Position numbers and translations under genes: made by a program. A stretch of DNA of 64,000 bases from the NCBI GenBank assembly GCA_009780035.1, contig WRAU01000007.1:20345-84344 (forward strand). The letters are read 5' to 3'. Positions 27,372-36,246 of the stretch are shown here, piece after piece. Origin of the DNA: Alphaproteobacteria bacterium (GTDB lineage Bacteria > Pseudomonadota > Alphaproteobacteria > WRAU01 > Hepatincolaceae). Every line of letters starts with the position of its first letter. Position 1 is the stretch's first letter. Below the pieces are notes generated by a model, which did not search any database, had not been told where the DNA came from, and saw nothing but the letters and a program-made list of their open reading frames with translations.

Positions 27372-27937
27372 TATATACCTCGTTTGTTAATATTTTCTAT
27401 AAAAGTTTTAAAATCTTTGTTTAGTAAATGCGGCAATTCAACTGCCATATTATAAAAAGTTTTTTCTAATTCAATCATTTCCGATTTACTAAAATTGCTT
27501 AGCACATAACTGCTTACATCAGCATCCTCGGCAGGTCTGCCTATGCCGATTTTAATTCTATGAATATTTTTACCGATTTTATTTTGAATATCGCGAACGC
27601 CCTTTTGCCCGCCATCGCCGCTATTGGTTTTATAACGGATAGCATTAAAGTTTAAATCAATATCATCTTGAATAACAATAACATCCTCTGGGAGAATTTT
27701 GTAATAGCTGCATAAAGGCTGCACGGCTTGTCCCGACAAATTCATAAAAGTTTGGGGTTTCTGCAAAAAAACTTTGTGTGAATCAATATTTTTTTCAGTG
27801 ATCAGCGATTTAAAATTATCTTTCGGTGCGGGAAAATTGTAAAAAGAGGCAATATAATCTAAGCATAAAAAACCCGCATTATGACGAGTTAATTGATACT
27901 CACGACCGATATTGCCTAATCCTACAATTAATATCAT
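27371..27937 (-). CDS. pth: Peptidyl-tRNA hydrolase
   Basis: A 188-residue enzyme recycling peptidyl-tRNA. 'VGLGNIGREYQLTRHNAGF' includes the catalytic His ('TRHNAGF'); 'QKPQTFMNLSG', 'VIQDDIDL' and 'GGQKGVRDI' are the other family blocks. It sits six bases after rplY, as in most proteobacteria. Confidence 0.97.
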   Translation of the reverse strand: MILIVGLGNIGREYQLTRHNAGFLCLDYIASFYNFPAPKDNFKSLITEKNIDSHKVFLQKPQTFMNLSGQAVQPLCSYYKILPEDVIVIQDDIDLNFNAIRYKTNSGDGGQKGVRDIQNKIGKNIHRIKIGIGRPAEDADVSSYVLSNFSKSEMIELEKTFYNMAVELPHLLNKDFKTFIENINKRGI

Positions 27938-27943
27938 TAGGGA

Positions 27944-28540
27944 CTACTTTTTAGATTCCGCCCCTTCTTCTTCAGCACTTGCAGCAGCTGTAAGCGAAGC
28001 AATCGGAGTTCCTTTAGGATAATAAGTTTTAATTCCTTCTGGCAATACAATATCTTCAATCTTAATAACTGTTCCTGAAGTAGAGCTTCCTAAATCTATA
28101 TCAATTTGTTTTGGAGCTTTTTTAGGATTCCCTGAGATTTCTAAATAATGCAGCAGAATATTTAAAGAGCCGCCAAATCTAAGTCCTGGAGATTTATCTT
28201 GGTTAAGAAACACCACTGGAATTTCCATTCTAGTAATAGTTTTAGCACCAACGCGCAGCATATCCACATGCAGCGGCTGATCTGATACCGGATGAAGCTG
28301 CACATCTCTGATTAAAACTTCTTGATCTTTACCGTCAACCAAGACTTTATAAATATTATTGTAAAGAGTTTTCTTTGCAAGCTGCGACATCACCTCACTG
28401 GGCAATAGGCAAACTGAAGCAGGATCTTTAGAGTCACCGTAAATAGTAGCAGGTACTAAATTTTGTCTTCTAGCTTCACGAGAGGCCCCCTTGCCAACTT
28501 TTTCGCGCATAGTCGCTGTGAAAGTAAATTGTTCTGTCAT
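27944..28540 (-). CDS. rplY: 50S ribosomal protein L25/general stress protein Ctc
   Basis: A 198-residue two-domain L25 (CTC-type), binding 5S rRNA. Start is set at 'MTEQFTFTATMREKVGKGAS', preceded by AAAGGA; the longer open frame to 28600 adds 20 unconserved residues. The C-terminal TL5 domain and an acidic/Lys tail ('EEEGAESKK') are typical of alphaproteobacteria. In that class prs is usually directly upstream; here the divergent dha operon separates them. Confidence 0.96.
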   Translation of the reverse strand: MTEQFTFTATMREKVGKGASREARRQNLVPATIYGDSKDPASVCLLPSEVMSQLAKKTLYNNIYKVLVDGKDQEVLIRDVQLHPVSDQPLHVDMLRVGAKTITRMEIPVVFLNQDKSPGLRFGGSLNILLHYLEISGNPKKAPKQIDIDLGSSTSGTVIKIEDIVLPEGIKTYYPKGTPIASLTAAASAEEEGAESKK

Positions 28541-28705
28541 AATTTTTTCCTTTAAATTTAAAACAGTTAATGTTGATACCTCCAAGGGTGTAAACAACAT
28601 TAAAAATTATACTCTTTCGTTTCTTTAAAGTCTAGTGTAATTTTTACTTTATTTAATTTGAGCATTTGTTAAAATATAAATAAATATGTTGAAAGGAGAA
28701 AATAA

Positions 28706-29695
28706 ATGAAAAAACTAATTAACAGCCCTGAAAATGTGGTTAAAGAAATGCTGCAGGGTATGATTCTTGCTAATAAAGATTTGCAATTGTTTGCGGAGGA
28801 GTCGGTAATTGCCAGAAAAAATTTCACAAAAAAGGTTGGCATTGTTAGCGGAGGCGGCAGCGGACATGAGCCTGCTCATGCGGGATATGTAGGATTTGGC
28901 ATGCTAGATGCGGCAGTATGCGGCGAAGTGTTCACATCGCCAACGCCTTTTCAGGTTTATAAGGCGATTGAAGAAGTTAACCAAGGCGAAGGAGTTTTAT
29001 TAGTAATAAAAAATTATACTGGGGATGTGTTAAATTTTGAAATGGCGATGGATATGGCAAAAGATAACAACATTAAAGTAGCCAGTGTATTGGTTGATGA
29101 TGATGTGGCTATGGAAAATAGTCTTTATACCGTAGGGAAAAGAGGGGTTGCCGGCACAGTTTTGGTGCATAAAATTGCCGGAGCTTTAGCAGAAAAAGGT
29201 GCAAATTTAGAAACTATCCAAAAAATTGCTGCAGATGTTGTAGCAAATATGGCAACCATGGGGTTGTCTTTAGGCGCCTGCACGGTGCCGGCTTCCGGAA
29301 AGCCAAGTTTTGAACTGGGTGAGGATGAAATGGAGGTAGGTTTAGGAATTCATGGCGAACCTGGCGTTTATCGCAGCAAAATTAAAACTGCCGGAGAATG
29401 TGCGGAACTGCTAATGGAAAAGGTTTTAAATCACTTAAAACTAAATGCGGGTGAAGAAGTTTGTCTTTTAGTAAATGGCTTAGGAGCAACACCTTTAATG
29501 GAGCTAGATATTATGAATTATGAATGCCATAAAATTTTAGCAGCTAAAAATATTAAAGTTTTCAAGAATCTAGTAGGCAACTATATGACATCTCTTGAAA
29601 TGCCGGGGGTTTCTGTTTCGCTATTGCGCTTAAAAAATGAATTTAAAGAATCGCTGCTGGCTAAAGCTAACACAACTTTTTATAAAGAGGTGTAA
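28706..29695 (+). CDS. dhaK: Dihydroxyacetone kinase subunit DhaK (PTS-dependent)
   Basis: A 329-residue subunit that binds dihydroxyacetone covalently through a histidine: 'GLGIHGEPG' with His216 (His218-type in E. coli). 'GGGSGHEPAHAGYVG' forms the substrate loop. Together with DhaL and DhaM it makes dihydroxyacetone phosphate with phosphoenolpyruvate as donor. Shine-Dalgarno AAAGGAG precedes the ATG. First gene of dhaKLM, on the strand opposite to its housekeeping neighbours. Confidence 0.96.
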   Translation: MKKLINSPENVVKEMLQGMILANKDLQLFAEESVIARKNFTKKVGIVSGGGSGHEPAHAGYVGFGMLDAAVCGEVFTSPTPFQVYKAIEEVNQGEGVLLVIKNYTGDVLNFEMAMDMAKDNNIKVASVLVDDDVAMENSLYTVGKRGVAGTVLVHKIAGALAEKGANLETIQKIAADVVANMATMGLSLGACTVPASGKPSFELGEDEMEVGLGIHGEPGVYRSKIKTAGECAELLMEKVLNHLKLNAGEEVCLLVNGLGATPLMELDIMNYECHKILAAKNIKVFKNLVGNYMTSLEMPGVSVSLLRLKNEFKESLLAKANTTFYKEV

Positions 29696-29696
29696 A

Positions 29697-30326
29697 ATGC
29701 AGTTGAATTCTATTAAAGAAATTATTGCAGCTATCACAAAAAATTTAGAAGCATATCGTGAAGATTTAGACGGTTTAGATAGAGATATTGGCGACGGCGA
29801 TCATGGCAGTAATCTTGTGCGCGGCTTTGAGGCGGTTTTAGAGGATTCTAAAAATTGGGACAGTTTAAATTTATCGGCGGTTATGAAGAAAATCGGCATG
29901 ACGCTTTTAGCCAAAGTCGGCGGAGCTTCGGGAGTTTTATACGCCTCAGCATGTTTAAAAATTGCCCCTAGCGTTAATAAAGAAGACTTGCAAATCAGTG
30001 ATTTTTTAAATGCCATCAACATTGCCATGCTAGAAATTTCTAGCAAAGGAAAGTCGGCAGTAGGTAATAAAACCATGTTAGATGCTATGAATGGTTTCAG
30101 CGAGGCTTTTGCTTTAAAAATGCAGAACAGTCAAAATTTCATAGAAATTTTGCAAGCAGGCGTGCAAGGAGCAGAGTCTGGAGCTTTAGCAACTAAGGAT
30201 ATGGTTGCAAAATCTGGCAGAGCCAGCTATTTGGGTGAGCGAAGTGTCGGACATACAGATGCTGGGGCAACATCTTTTTATATAATTGTTAAATCCATTT
30301 TACAATACCTAAAGGAGCAGCAATAA
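29697..30326 (+). CDS. dhaL: Dihydroxyacetone kinase subunit DhaL (ADP-binding)
   Basis: A 209-residue subunit carrying tightly bound ADP that is phosphorylated by DhaM. 'DRDIGDGDHGSNL' holds the Mg-ADP aspartates; 'KVGGASGVLY' and 'GRASYLGERSVGHTDAGATS' are conserved. The ATG at 29697 follows the dhaK stop by one base; upstream in-frame starts overlap dhaK and are not conserved. The stop overlaps the dhaM ATG. Confidence 0.96.
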   Translation: MQLNSIKEIIAAITKNLEAYREDLDGLDRDIGDGDHGSNLVRGFEAVLEDSKNWDSLNLSAVMKKIGMTLLAKVGGASGVLYASACLKIAPSVNKEDLQISDFLNAINIAMLEISSKGKSAVGNKTMLDAMNGFSEAFALKMQNSQNFIEILQAGVQGAESGALATKDMVAKSGRASYLGERSVGHTDAGATSFYIIVKSILQYLKEQQ

Positions 30327-30730
30327 TGGCGAATTTAGTGGTAGTAAGCCATAGTTTTGTTATGGCTGCAGAGGTTATAAACTTTGCCAAAGTAATGAGC
30401 GGTAATAAAAATTTAGACTATAAAATTATTAATGCTGCCGGTATGAGCGATGGCAGTTTTGGCACCGATGGTCTTAAAATTAATCAGGTGCTTATAGGGG
30501 CGCTTAGTGATTCTGAGGTTATGATTTTTCATGAGATTGGCAGCAGTATTTTAGCAAGCGAAATGGCAATTGAAATGTTAGAAGATGATTTAAAATCTAA
30601 AGTAGTAATGGCAAGGCTGCCGCTGGTGGAGAGTTTGTTTGTTGCTTTAAATGTTAATAGTAAAGATATGAAAGCAACAGTGCTGCAAGATACTTTAAAA
30701 GAAGAAATCAAGAATCTTTATAATATATAA
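30326..30730 (+). CDS. dhaM: DhaM, EIIA-mannose-like phosphotransfer subunit
   Basis: A 134-residue single-domain protein with the active His9 in 'VVVSHS', the EIIA-Man fold. It is the short form without fused HPr/EI domains, so it needs EI (PtsI) and HPr from elsewhere; neither is in this window. Presence implies that at least a partial PTS phosphorelay exists in the organism. Confidence 0.93.
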   Translation: MANLVVVSHSFVMAAEVINFAKVMSGNKNLDYKIINAAGMSDGSFGTDGLKINQVLIGALSDSEVMIFHEIGSSILASEMAIEMLEDDLKSKVVMARLPLVESLFVALNVNSKDMKATVLQDTLKEEIKNLYNI

Positions 30731-30736
30731 GCTCCT

Positions 30737-30835
30737 GTAATACTGACGAAAGTCGGTATCCATTGGGTTATTATACAAAACACAAACTGCAGTGCAATAC
30801 TCTGCAAATAGATGCCGTGTTAAGCACGGCATGAT
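30737..30835. repeat. GTCATAC-family double-hairpin repeat, copy 1
   Basis: Left hairpin ATACTGAC-GAAA-GTCGGTAT (30740-30759) and right hairpin ATGCCGTG-TTAAG-CACGGCAT (30812-30832), about 50 bases apart, filling the gap between convergent dhaM and prs. Same left/right layout as the copies at 41564-41622 and 45929-46005. Confidence 0.6.
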
Positions 30836-30877
30836 GAAAGTGATGATGCTGAGCTCTAGTATGAAAATTTATGTATG

Positions 30878-31813
30878 TTATTTCAAAAACAAATCACTCA
30901 TAGATGCTTCGGTTGATATTCTTTGAATACCCTCAGCAAGAATTTTTGCCACGCTTAAATATTTAATTTTTGGTGAAATATAATCTTTATTCACAAGACT
31001 TATAGAGTTGCTGACAATAATTTCTTTAATCGGTGAGCTGTCAATTTTTGACATGGCGTCTTTAGAAAATAAACCATGAGTAGCATAGGCGTAAATAGAT
31101 TTTGCGCCTGCTTCATGCAAAGCTGCCGAACCATTGCAAAGCGTGCCGGCGCTATCGGCAATATCATCAATAATAATACAGTTTCGCCCCTCAACATTTC
31201 CAATAATATTCATAACTTCCGATACTCCGGCAAGCGGTCTTCTTTTATCAATAATTGCTAAATCAACGCCGCACCATTTGGCAACTGAACGCGCACGCAT
31301 TACGCCGCCAATATCTGGCGAAACAATTACTGTGTTATCAATGCCAATTCTTTTTTTTATATCATCAACAAAAATAATATTTGCTAATAAATGGTCTACA
31401 GGAATATCAAAAAATCCTTGAATTTGAGCAGCATGTAAGTCTAACACTAAAATTCTGTCAGCCCCTGCTACTGAAATTAAATTTGCTACTAATTTTGCAG
31501 AAATTGGTGTGCGGGGTGCAGATTTTCTATCCTGCCTTGCATAGCCAAAATAAGGAATAACCGCAGTAATGCGTTTAGCTGAGCCTCTTTTAAGGGCATC
31601 AATCATTACAAGCAGCTCCATAAGATTATCGTTTGTAGGGTATGAGGTGGACTGAATAACAAAAACATCTTCTCCCCTTATGCTTTCATTAATTTCCACA
31701 TTAATTTCCTGATCTGCGAATCTGCCTATCTTAGCATCTAATAGTTTTGTGTTTAGATATTGAGCTATTTCCTCTGCTAAACCGTGATTAGAAGTGCCGG
31801 CAATTAATTTCAT
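30878..31813 (-). CDS. prs: Ribose-phosphate pyrophosphokinase
   Basis: A 311-residue PRPP synthase. 'FADQEINVEINESIRGEDVFVIQST' (in parts) and 'GYARQDRKSAPRTPISAKL' are the ATP/flexible-loop regions; 'IIDDIADSAGTL' is the PRPP-binding loop (canonical VVDDIVDTAGT, a conservative variant). Full class I length. Overlapping-strand neighbours: pgeF lies six bases upstream on the same strand. Confidence 0.96.
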   Translation of the reverse strand: MKLIAGTSNHGLAEEIAQYLNTKLLDAKIGRFADQEINVEINESIRGEDVFVIQSTSYPTNDNLMELLVMIDALKRGSAKRITAVIPYFGYARQDRKSAPRTPISAKLVANLISVAGADRILVLDLHAAQIQGFFDIPVDHLLANIIFVDDIKKRIGIDNTVIVSPDIGGVMRARSVAKWCGVDLAIIDKRRPLAGVSEVMNIIGNVEGRNCIIIDDIADSAGTLCNGSAALHEAGAKSIYAYATHGLFSKDAMSKIDSSPIKEIIVSNSISLVNKDYISPKIKYLSVAKILAEGIQRISTEASMSDLFLK

Positions 31814-31819
31814 AAAGTT

Positions 31820-32602
31820 TTACTCCTGTGTTTTAATAGTTATGCAAGAAAGCTGTAATCCTTTGCCTTCATTACGATGTGTTGACCTCCTGTGTGAAAA
31901 AAATAAATCCTCATTTTTATAGGTATCTAGGTTTATTATATCCACATTATTCTTATTAATACCATTTTTTATACCTATATTATAAGCATAAAGCGGCAAA
32001 TTGAAAACATACTTTTTTTGTGCTTGTAATTTTTTAAAAAATTCATGGGCAGATTGGTCTTTATTAATAAAGCTATCATAAAAATTTTCATCTACCTCGT
32101 AGCTGTTTTCATGAATGCAGGGACCAATTACCATAAGGATATTATTTTTTGCAGAGCTTTTAAGTTTGGCAATAGTGTTTTGGATTATGCCACCCAGCAA
32201 ACCCTTCCAGCCGCAGTGAATTGCTGCAATTTGTTTATTGATTGTATCGCAGAATAAAATTGGAATGCAATCAGCGGTATAAATGCCTAAAACTATATCT
32301 GATTCGCATGTTATCATACCATCGGCTTCAATATCGCATGGTGTAGATTTATCTGCTTGAATAACTTTAGGGCTATGCACTTGGTTGAGAGTTAACAATT
32401 TATTGGTGGGTAAGTTAAAACTTTTAGCAATTGCCTCTCTATTTTTTTCAACATGCTGAGGATTGTCTTCCAGTTTAAAACTGGTGTTAAGTGAAGAGTA
32501 AATGCCAGTGCTTAATCCGCCAACTCTGCCAAAAAAAGCATGGTCAATAAAACTAATTTGCGATAAAAGTGAAGATTGCAAACGCAAGGGTGCTGTATTC
32601 AT
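31820..32602 (-). CDS. pgeF: Purine nucleoside phosphorylase/laccase-domain protein PgeF (YfiH)
   Basis: A 260-residue DUF152-family protein. 'HAFFGRVGGLSTGIYSSLNT', 'LNQVHSPKV', 'DADGM'-like 'EADGMITCESDIVLGIYTADC' (in parts) and 'AIHCGWKGLLGGI' contain the conserved His-Cys-His metal site. The family shows nucleoside phosphorylase/adenosine deaminase activity and also edits peptidoglycan precursors in E. coli. Often downstream of lgt-midA in alphaproteobacteria; here it precedes prs. Confidence 0.94.
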   Translation of the reverse strand: MNTAPLRLQSSLLSQISFIDHAFFGRVGGLSTGIYSSLNTSFKLEDNPQHVEKNREAIAKSFNLPTNKLLTLNQVHSPKVIQADKSTPCDIEADGMITCESDIVLGIYTADCIPILFCDTINKQIAAIHCGWKGLLGGIIQNTIAKLKSSAKNNILMVIGPCIHENSYEVDENFYDSFINKDQSAHEFFKKLQAQKKYVFNLPLYAYNIGIKNGINKNNVDIINLDTYKNEDLFFSHRRSTHRNEGKGLQLSCITIKTQE

Positions 32603-32643
32603 AAATATAACTCCATATCCTTTTTGTTACGCTGATGTCCATT

Positions 32644-32673
32644 CCGTCATACCTGCGAAAGCAGGCATGACGG
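32644..32673. repeat. GTCATAC-family hairpin, copy 2
   Basis: CCGTCATACCTGC-GAAA-GCAGGCATGACGG: 13-base arms with one G-T type mismatch closed by a GNRA tetraloop. Located between the end of the histidine kinase and the start of pgeF. Confidence 0.7.
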
Positions 32674-32679
32674 GCTTAG

Positions 32680-34062
32680 TTAAATAGGAATAGTAATATC
32701 TACACGCAGACCACCGTATTGAGAATCGCCCAGCTCAATGCTGCCGCCATGTTTGGTAATAATATCTTTAACGATATACAACCCTAAGCCGACACTGCCT
32801 TTTTTAGCTGTTCTAGCCTCGTTTACTTTGTAAAAAGGGCGAAAAACCAGCTCTCTAGCTTCTTCAGGAATACCGCTGCCATCATCTTCTATGGTGATTG
32901 CTAAATTATGATTGCCTAAATCTTTGATTGTAATTTTAATTCTATTAGCAAATCCTACCGCATTATTTAGAATATTATCTATGGCTCTGCGAAAAAGCAA
33001 CGGGCTGATTTCAATATTTTTATGAGACTGTTCAAAACTAACATTAATGCTGATGCCAGCATAATTAGGATTTTTAATGATAGATTTAAAAAATTCTTTA
33101 ATATTAGTATATTGTTTTTCATAAACTACAGAATCATCTCTGGCAAAACTTAGATAAGAAGAAATCATTTGATACATGCTGTCAACCTCTTCTTTTAACT
33201 CATGCGACAAAGGAGTTTCATTGACATCTAAAATTAAATTCATTTTAGTCAGCGAGGTTTTTAAATCATGTGATACGCTAGATAAAAGCATAGTCCGCTG
33301 CTCTATAAACCGCTGAATCTGCGAAGTCATTTCATTAAAGGCTATAGTAGTTTCACGGATTTCAATTGAACCTCTTGGCTGAATATAAGGAATTTTTTCA
33401 CCTTTGCCAAAAAGTTTCGCATATTTAGACAGCTTGTTAATTGGTCTTAGCTGCAGCCTAATAAACTGAATAATTATTAAAAGTGTAATAATGTATAGTA
33501 AAACCGCAGATATGATAAAGTAGGTTATAGGTTTCATAAAAAACAGTTCTTTTTCTAAATAAAAGGTAATGTAGATATTGTCCTTAATTAAAACTGAAAG
33601 ACGCAGTATGGAGAAATCTTTGCCGTATTCCTTAATATAAATAGGGTTATTCGGTATCTGTGCCTGAATTTCTTTAGCTAAATCAATACTGCGGCTGGTT
33701 GATTGCAGCATAGGGCTATTTTTATCATCAATTATTATCATCTGCGGGTTCAGCGTGGAATATTTGTTAGCTTTATCGATAGCATTTTGAATTTCCTCTG
33801 GAGTTGCAGCTTCATCAACCTGCGAAACAATATTAACAATATTGTTGGCGAGATTCCGCAATAAAAAAAGCTGCACTTTCCGCCAATAGCTGTCGTAAAA
33901 AATAATAGCTGCTGCCACATGAATCAATAGCAGAGTGCTGGATATTATCAAAATAGTGCGGTAATATAAACTTTTTGGTAAAAATTTCTTCAGCGGAATG
34001 ATAATATATCTATGATAGAACCGTTTTAACTGTTTTAAAAAACTACTAAGATGCCAAAACAA
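32680..34062 (-). CDS. Sensor histidine kinase (EnvZ-like)
   Basis: About 460 residues. Membrane helix 1 ('TILIISSTLLLIHVAAAIIF'), a periplasmic loop of about 130 residues, helix 2 ('FIISAVLLYIITLLIIIQF'), HAMP ('RPINKLSKYA'), HisKA with the phospho-His in 'SVSHDLKTSL', and HATPase_c with N-box 'NILNNAVGFA', G1 'EDDGSGIPEE' and G2 'GSVGLGLYIV'. The H-box has Ser where Pro is usual (SHDLRTPL). Start chosen as TTG 34062: AGAGGA lies seven bases upstream; longer frames run into the regulator gene. It overlaps the response regulator by 17 bases, so the pair is translationally coupled. The stimulus is unknown. Confidence 0.92.
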   Translation of the reverse strand: MFWHLSSFLKQLKRFYHRYIIIPLKKFLPKSLYYRTILIISSTLLLIHVAAAIIFYDSYWRKVQLFLLRNLANNIVNIVSQVDEAATPEEIQNAIDKANKYSTLNPQMIIIDDKNSPMLQSTSRSIDLAKEIQAQIPNNPIYIKEYGKDFSILRLSVLIKDNIYITFYLEKELFFMKPITYFIISAVLLYIITLLIIIQFIRLQLRPINKLSKYAKLFGKGEKIPYIQPRGSIEIRETTIAFNEMTSQIQRFIEQRTMLLSSVSHDLKTSLTKMNLILDVNETPLSHELKEEVDSMYQMISSYLSFARDDSVVYEKQYTNIKEFFKSIIKNPNYAGISINVSFEQSHKNIEISPLLFRRAIDNILNNAVGFANRIKITIKDLGNHNLAITIEDDGSGIPEEARELVFRPFYKVNEARTAKKGSVGLGLYIVKDIITKHGGSIELGDSQYGGLRVDITIPI

Positions 34063-34726
34063 AACCTTTTCCTCTGATAGTTTTAATGTGTTTTTTGCTG
34101 CTGCCCATGCTGTTTCGCAAACGCATGATATTAACATTTAAAGTATTAAGGTTGCTTTCATTTATTTGCTTGCCTAAGGCTTTAAGAATATCTTCTTTAT
34201 CAATGATTTTATTGATATTATTTATAAATATTTTAAAAATTTCCATCTCTAAAGAAGATAAATTTACTTCTATGTCATTAATTTTCAGCGAATTATTAAC
34301 TTTATTAAAGGCTATATCATTATACCTAATAATATCCTGCGAATTATCATCTAAACCAAACCTTATTTTCAGCAGATTCTGCACCCGCAGCAGCAATTCT
34401 TTAGAATTAAAAGGCTTGGTTAAATAATCGTTTGCTCCGCAGGAAAGTGCTCCAATTTTATTATCAATTTCATCAACTGCAGTCAGCATAATTGAGGGAA
34501 TATTTATGCCGCTAGCGTGCAGCGAGGATATAAAATCTATGCCGTTTTCTTTTGGCATCATGTAATCAACTATTAAAGCATTGAAAGAAATATATTTGAT
34601 TAGTTTCCGAGCCTCAGCTGTATTCAACACATAAAAAGCTATGTAGCCGTTCTTCATAAATAACTGCGATAGCAAATCTCCGATTTTTTCATCGTCGTCT
34701 ATAATTAATACCTGCGGCTTAAACAT
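34046..34726 (-). CDS. OmpR-family response regulator
   Basis: A 226-residue two-domain regulator. Receiver: acidic pocket 'IIDDDEK', phospho-acceptor Asp in 'NALIVDYMMPKENG', 'MLTA' and 'YLTKPF' with the conserved Lys. The C-terminal winged helix includes 'LSSLEMEIFKIF' and 'IKTIRGKGFVLA'. Cognate of the kinase encoded immediately downstream. Its targets cannot be read from the window. Confidence 0.94.
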   Translation of the reverse strand: MFKPQVLIIDDDEKIGDLLSQLFMKNGYIAFYVLNTAEARKLIKYISFNALIVDYMMPKENGIDFISSLHASGINIPSIMLTAVDEIDNKIGALSCGANDYLTKPFNSKELLLRVQNLLKIRFGLDDNSQDIIRYNDIAFNKVNNSLKINDIEVNLSSLEMEIFKIFINNINKIIDKEDILKALGKQINESNLNTLNVNIMRLRNSMGSSKKHIKTIRGKGFVLAS

Positions 34727-34727
34727 T

Positions 34728-35516
34728 TTAATCCATAGAAAACAATCTGCTGGTTACATATTCAAAAGTTTCTTCAATGGAATCGGTAATTAAGAATTTA
34801 TTTTTATCGTCTTCACTAATTAGCGAATATTTTTCAAAAAGCTCTATATTTAAAACCTTGCTGAAAAACTCTGAGCCGAAAAATACTACCGGAACTTTTT
34901 TACCCATTTTGTTGGTTTGTTCTAAGGTTAGCATTTCAAATAATTCGTCCATAGTGCCGAATCCGCCAGGAAAAACAATAAAAGCCTTAGCGAAATAAGC
35001 AAACCAAAATTTTCTCATGAAAAAATAATTAAAATTAATATCTAAATCTGCTGATACATATTTATTAGAGCTTTGTTCAAAAGGCAGATCTATGTTTAAG
35101 CCGATAGTTCGCTCTCCGGCTTCATATGCTCCGCGGTTGGCAGCTTCCATAATGCCTGGTCCGCCGCCGGAACAGATATAGTATTTTTCTTTTTTCGGCA
35201 GATTTTTAGACCATGTAGCAAATTTATTAGCTAATTCCCGAGTTTTTTCATAATATTCAGAAATTTCGTATTTATGCTCGGCCTTTTTTAAAAATTTTTC
35301 GGCAACGGCTTTATCTTCAGCAGTTTTTAAATTATCCTGCGCCAGTTTAAGATTTTTTCCAGCTTCCTCTTTAGACATAATCCGCGCTGATCCATACATG
35401 ACAATGGTGTTATGAATATCTTGATCTTCAAGTTTGTCTTTTGCTTGAATATATTCATTAATAATGCGGTATAATCTTGCTTCCCGAGAGTTTAAATTAT
35501 TTATTTTATCTTCCAT
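34728..35516 (-). CDS. LOG-family (TIGR00730-like) nucleotide 5'-monophosphate nucleosidase
   Basis: A 262-residue Rossmann protein. 'YICSGGGPGIMEAANRGA' and 'VFPGGFGTMDELFEMLTLEQT' (in parts) hold the diagnostic PGGxGTxxE motif. Once annotated as lysine decarboxylases, these act as phosphoribohydrolases on AMP/CMP-type nucleotides. An N-terminal extension of about 85 residues is probably helical. It overlaps pgsA by 11 bases and ends one base before the regulator ATG, forming a pgsA-log-RR-HK operon. Confidence 0.9.
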   Translation of the reverse strand: MEDKINNLNSREARLYRIINEYIQAKDKLEDQDIHNTIVMYGSARIMSKEEAGKNLKLAQDNLKTAEDKAVAEKFLKKAEHKYEISEYYEKTRELANKFATWSKNLPKKEKYYICSGGGPGIMEAANRGAYEAGERTIGLNIDLPFEQSSNKYVSADLDINFNYFFMRKFWFAYFAKAFIVFPGGFGTMDELFEMLTLEQTNKMGKKVPVVFFGSEFFSKVLNIELFEKYSLISEDDKNKFLITDSIEETFEYVTSRLFSMD

Positions 35517-36084
35517 GTGCTGCTCCTTTTTTAATAGATTTATATGATTGATTAAGATATTGAAAACCCGATAACAGTGAGAGAATTACTGAGAAAAATA
35601 GTAAAAGTATCCCAAAATTCATACAGTTTTCATAAAAATTATTTTCTCTGCCGCCAATGATTAAGAATCCAAGGGCGAGCATTTGAAAAGTGGCTTTGTA
35701 TTTTCCTATTCTATTGACTTTAATAATTACCTGCTGGGTGGCAATACCCTCACGCACGCCAGAAATTACCAGTTCTCTTAAAATGGTTATCATCACGGGG
35801 ATAATAATTACTTTGGCTAAATCTGTTTCTTTTAGCAAAACCATAATGCAGACAATAATAATTAAAGATTTATCGGCAATAGGGTCAAAAATTCGCCCAA
35901 AGTTAGAAATAACCTGATATTTGCGGGCAAGATAGCCGTCAAGAAAATCGGTAATGCTAGCGATGGCAAATAATGCAAGAAACACCCAGCGGTTAAAAAC
36001 AGTATCTTCCACATACAGCATAACAATAAAACTAGGAATAATAACTAATCTTATTAATGTTAAGATATTAGGCAGTTGTTTCAT
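35506..36084 (-). CDS. pgsA: CDP-diacylglycerol-glycerol-3-phosphate 3-phosphatidyltransferase
   Basis: A 192-residue membrane enzyme making phosphatidylglycerophosphate. The CDP-alcohol phosphotransferase motif is complete: 'DFLDGYLARKYQVISNFG' followed by 'RIFDPIADK' (DxxDGxxAR...GxxxDxxxD). In alphaproteobacteria it usually follows uvrC directly; here pepT-dcuC on the other strand lies in between. Confidence 0.95.
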   Translation of the reverse strand: MKQLPNILTLIRLVIIPSFIVMLYVEDTVFNRWVFLALFAIASITDFLDGYLARKYQVISNFGRIFDPIADKSLIIIVCIMVLLKETDLAKVIIIPVMITILRELVISGVREGIATQQVIIKVNRIGKYKATFQMLALGFLIIGGRENNFYENCMNFGILLLFFSVILSLLSGFQYLNQSYKSIKKGAAHGR

Positions 36085-36162
36085 TTAGTTCATGCACCTT
36101 AATTATAATAGTAGAATATATCATATTCGTAATTAATGGAAGTAATTAATTATTTTTTATCA

Positions 36163-36192
36163 TTGCAAATTTGTGTAGTTTTTTGTTATAAT
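36163..36192 (+). promoter_or_regulatory. Putative sigma-70 promoter of pepT-dcuC
   Basis: TTGCAA (36163-36168), 18-base spacer, consensus TATAAT (36187-36192). Just downstream at 36195-36208 is TTGAT-ATAA-ATAAT, which keeps one good FNR half-site and three of five bases of the other. Confidence 0.5.
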
Positions 36193-36246
36193 TATTGATA
36201 TAAATAATTAGATTCTTTTACTTTTTAACTTAAAAAGGTAGTTTTT

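Noticed and set aside
36195..36208. FNR site in front of pepT
   Set aside because: Only one half-site is good (TTGAT-ATAA-ATAAT) and it lies downstream of the likely -10, so it does not meet the standard used for the ubiU site.
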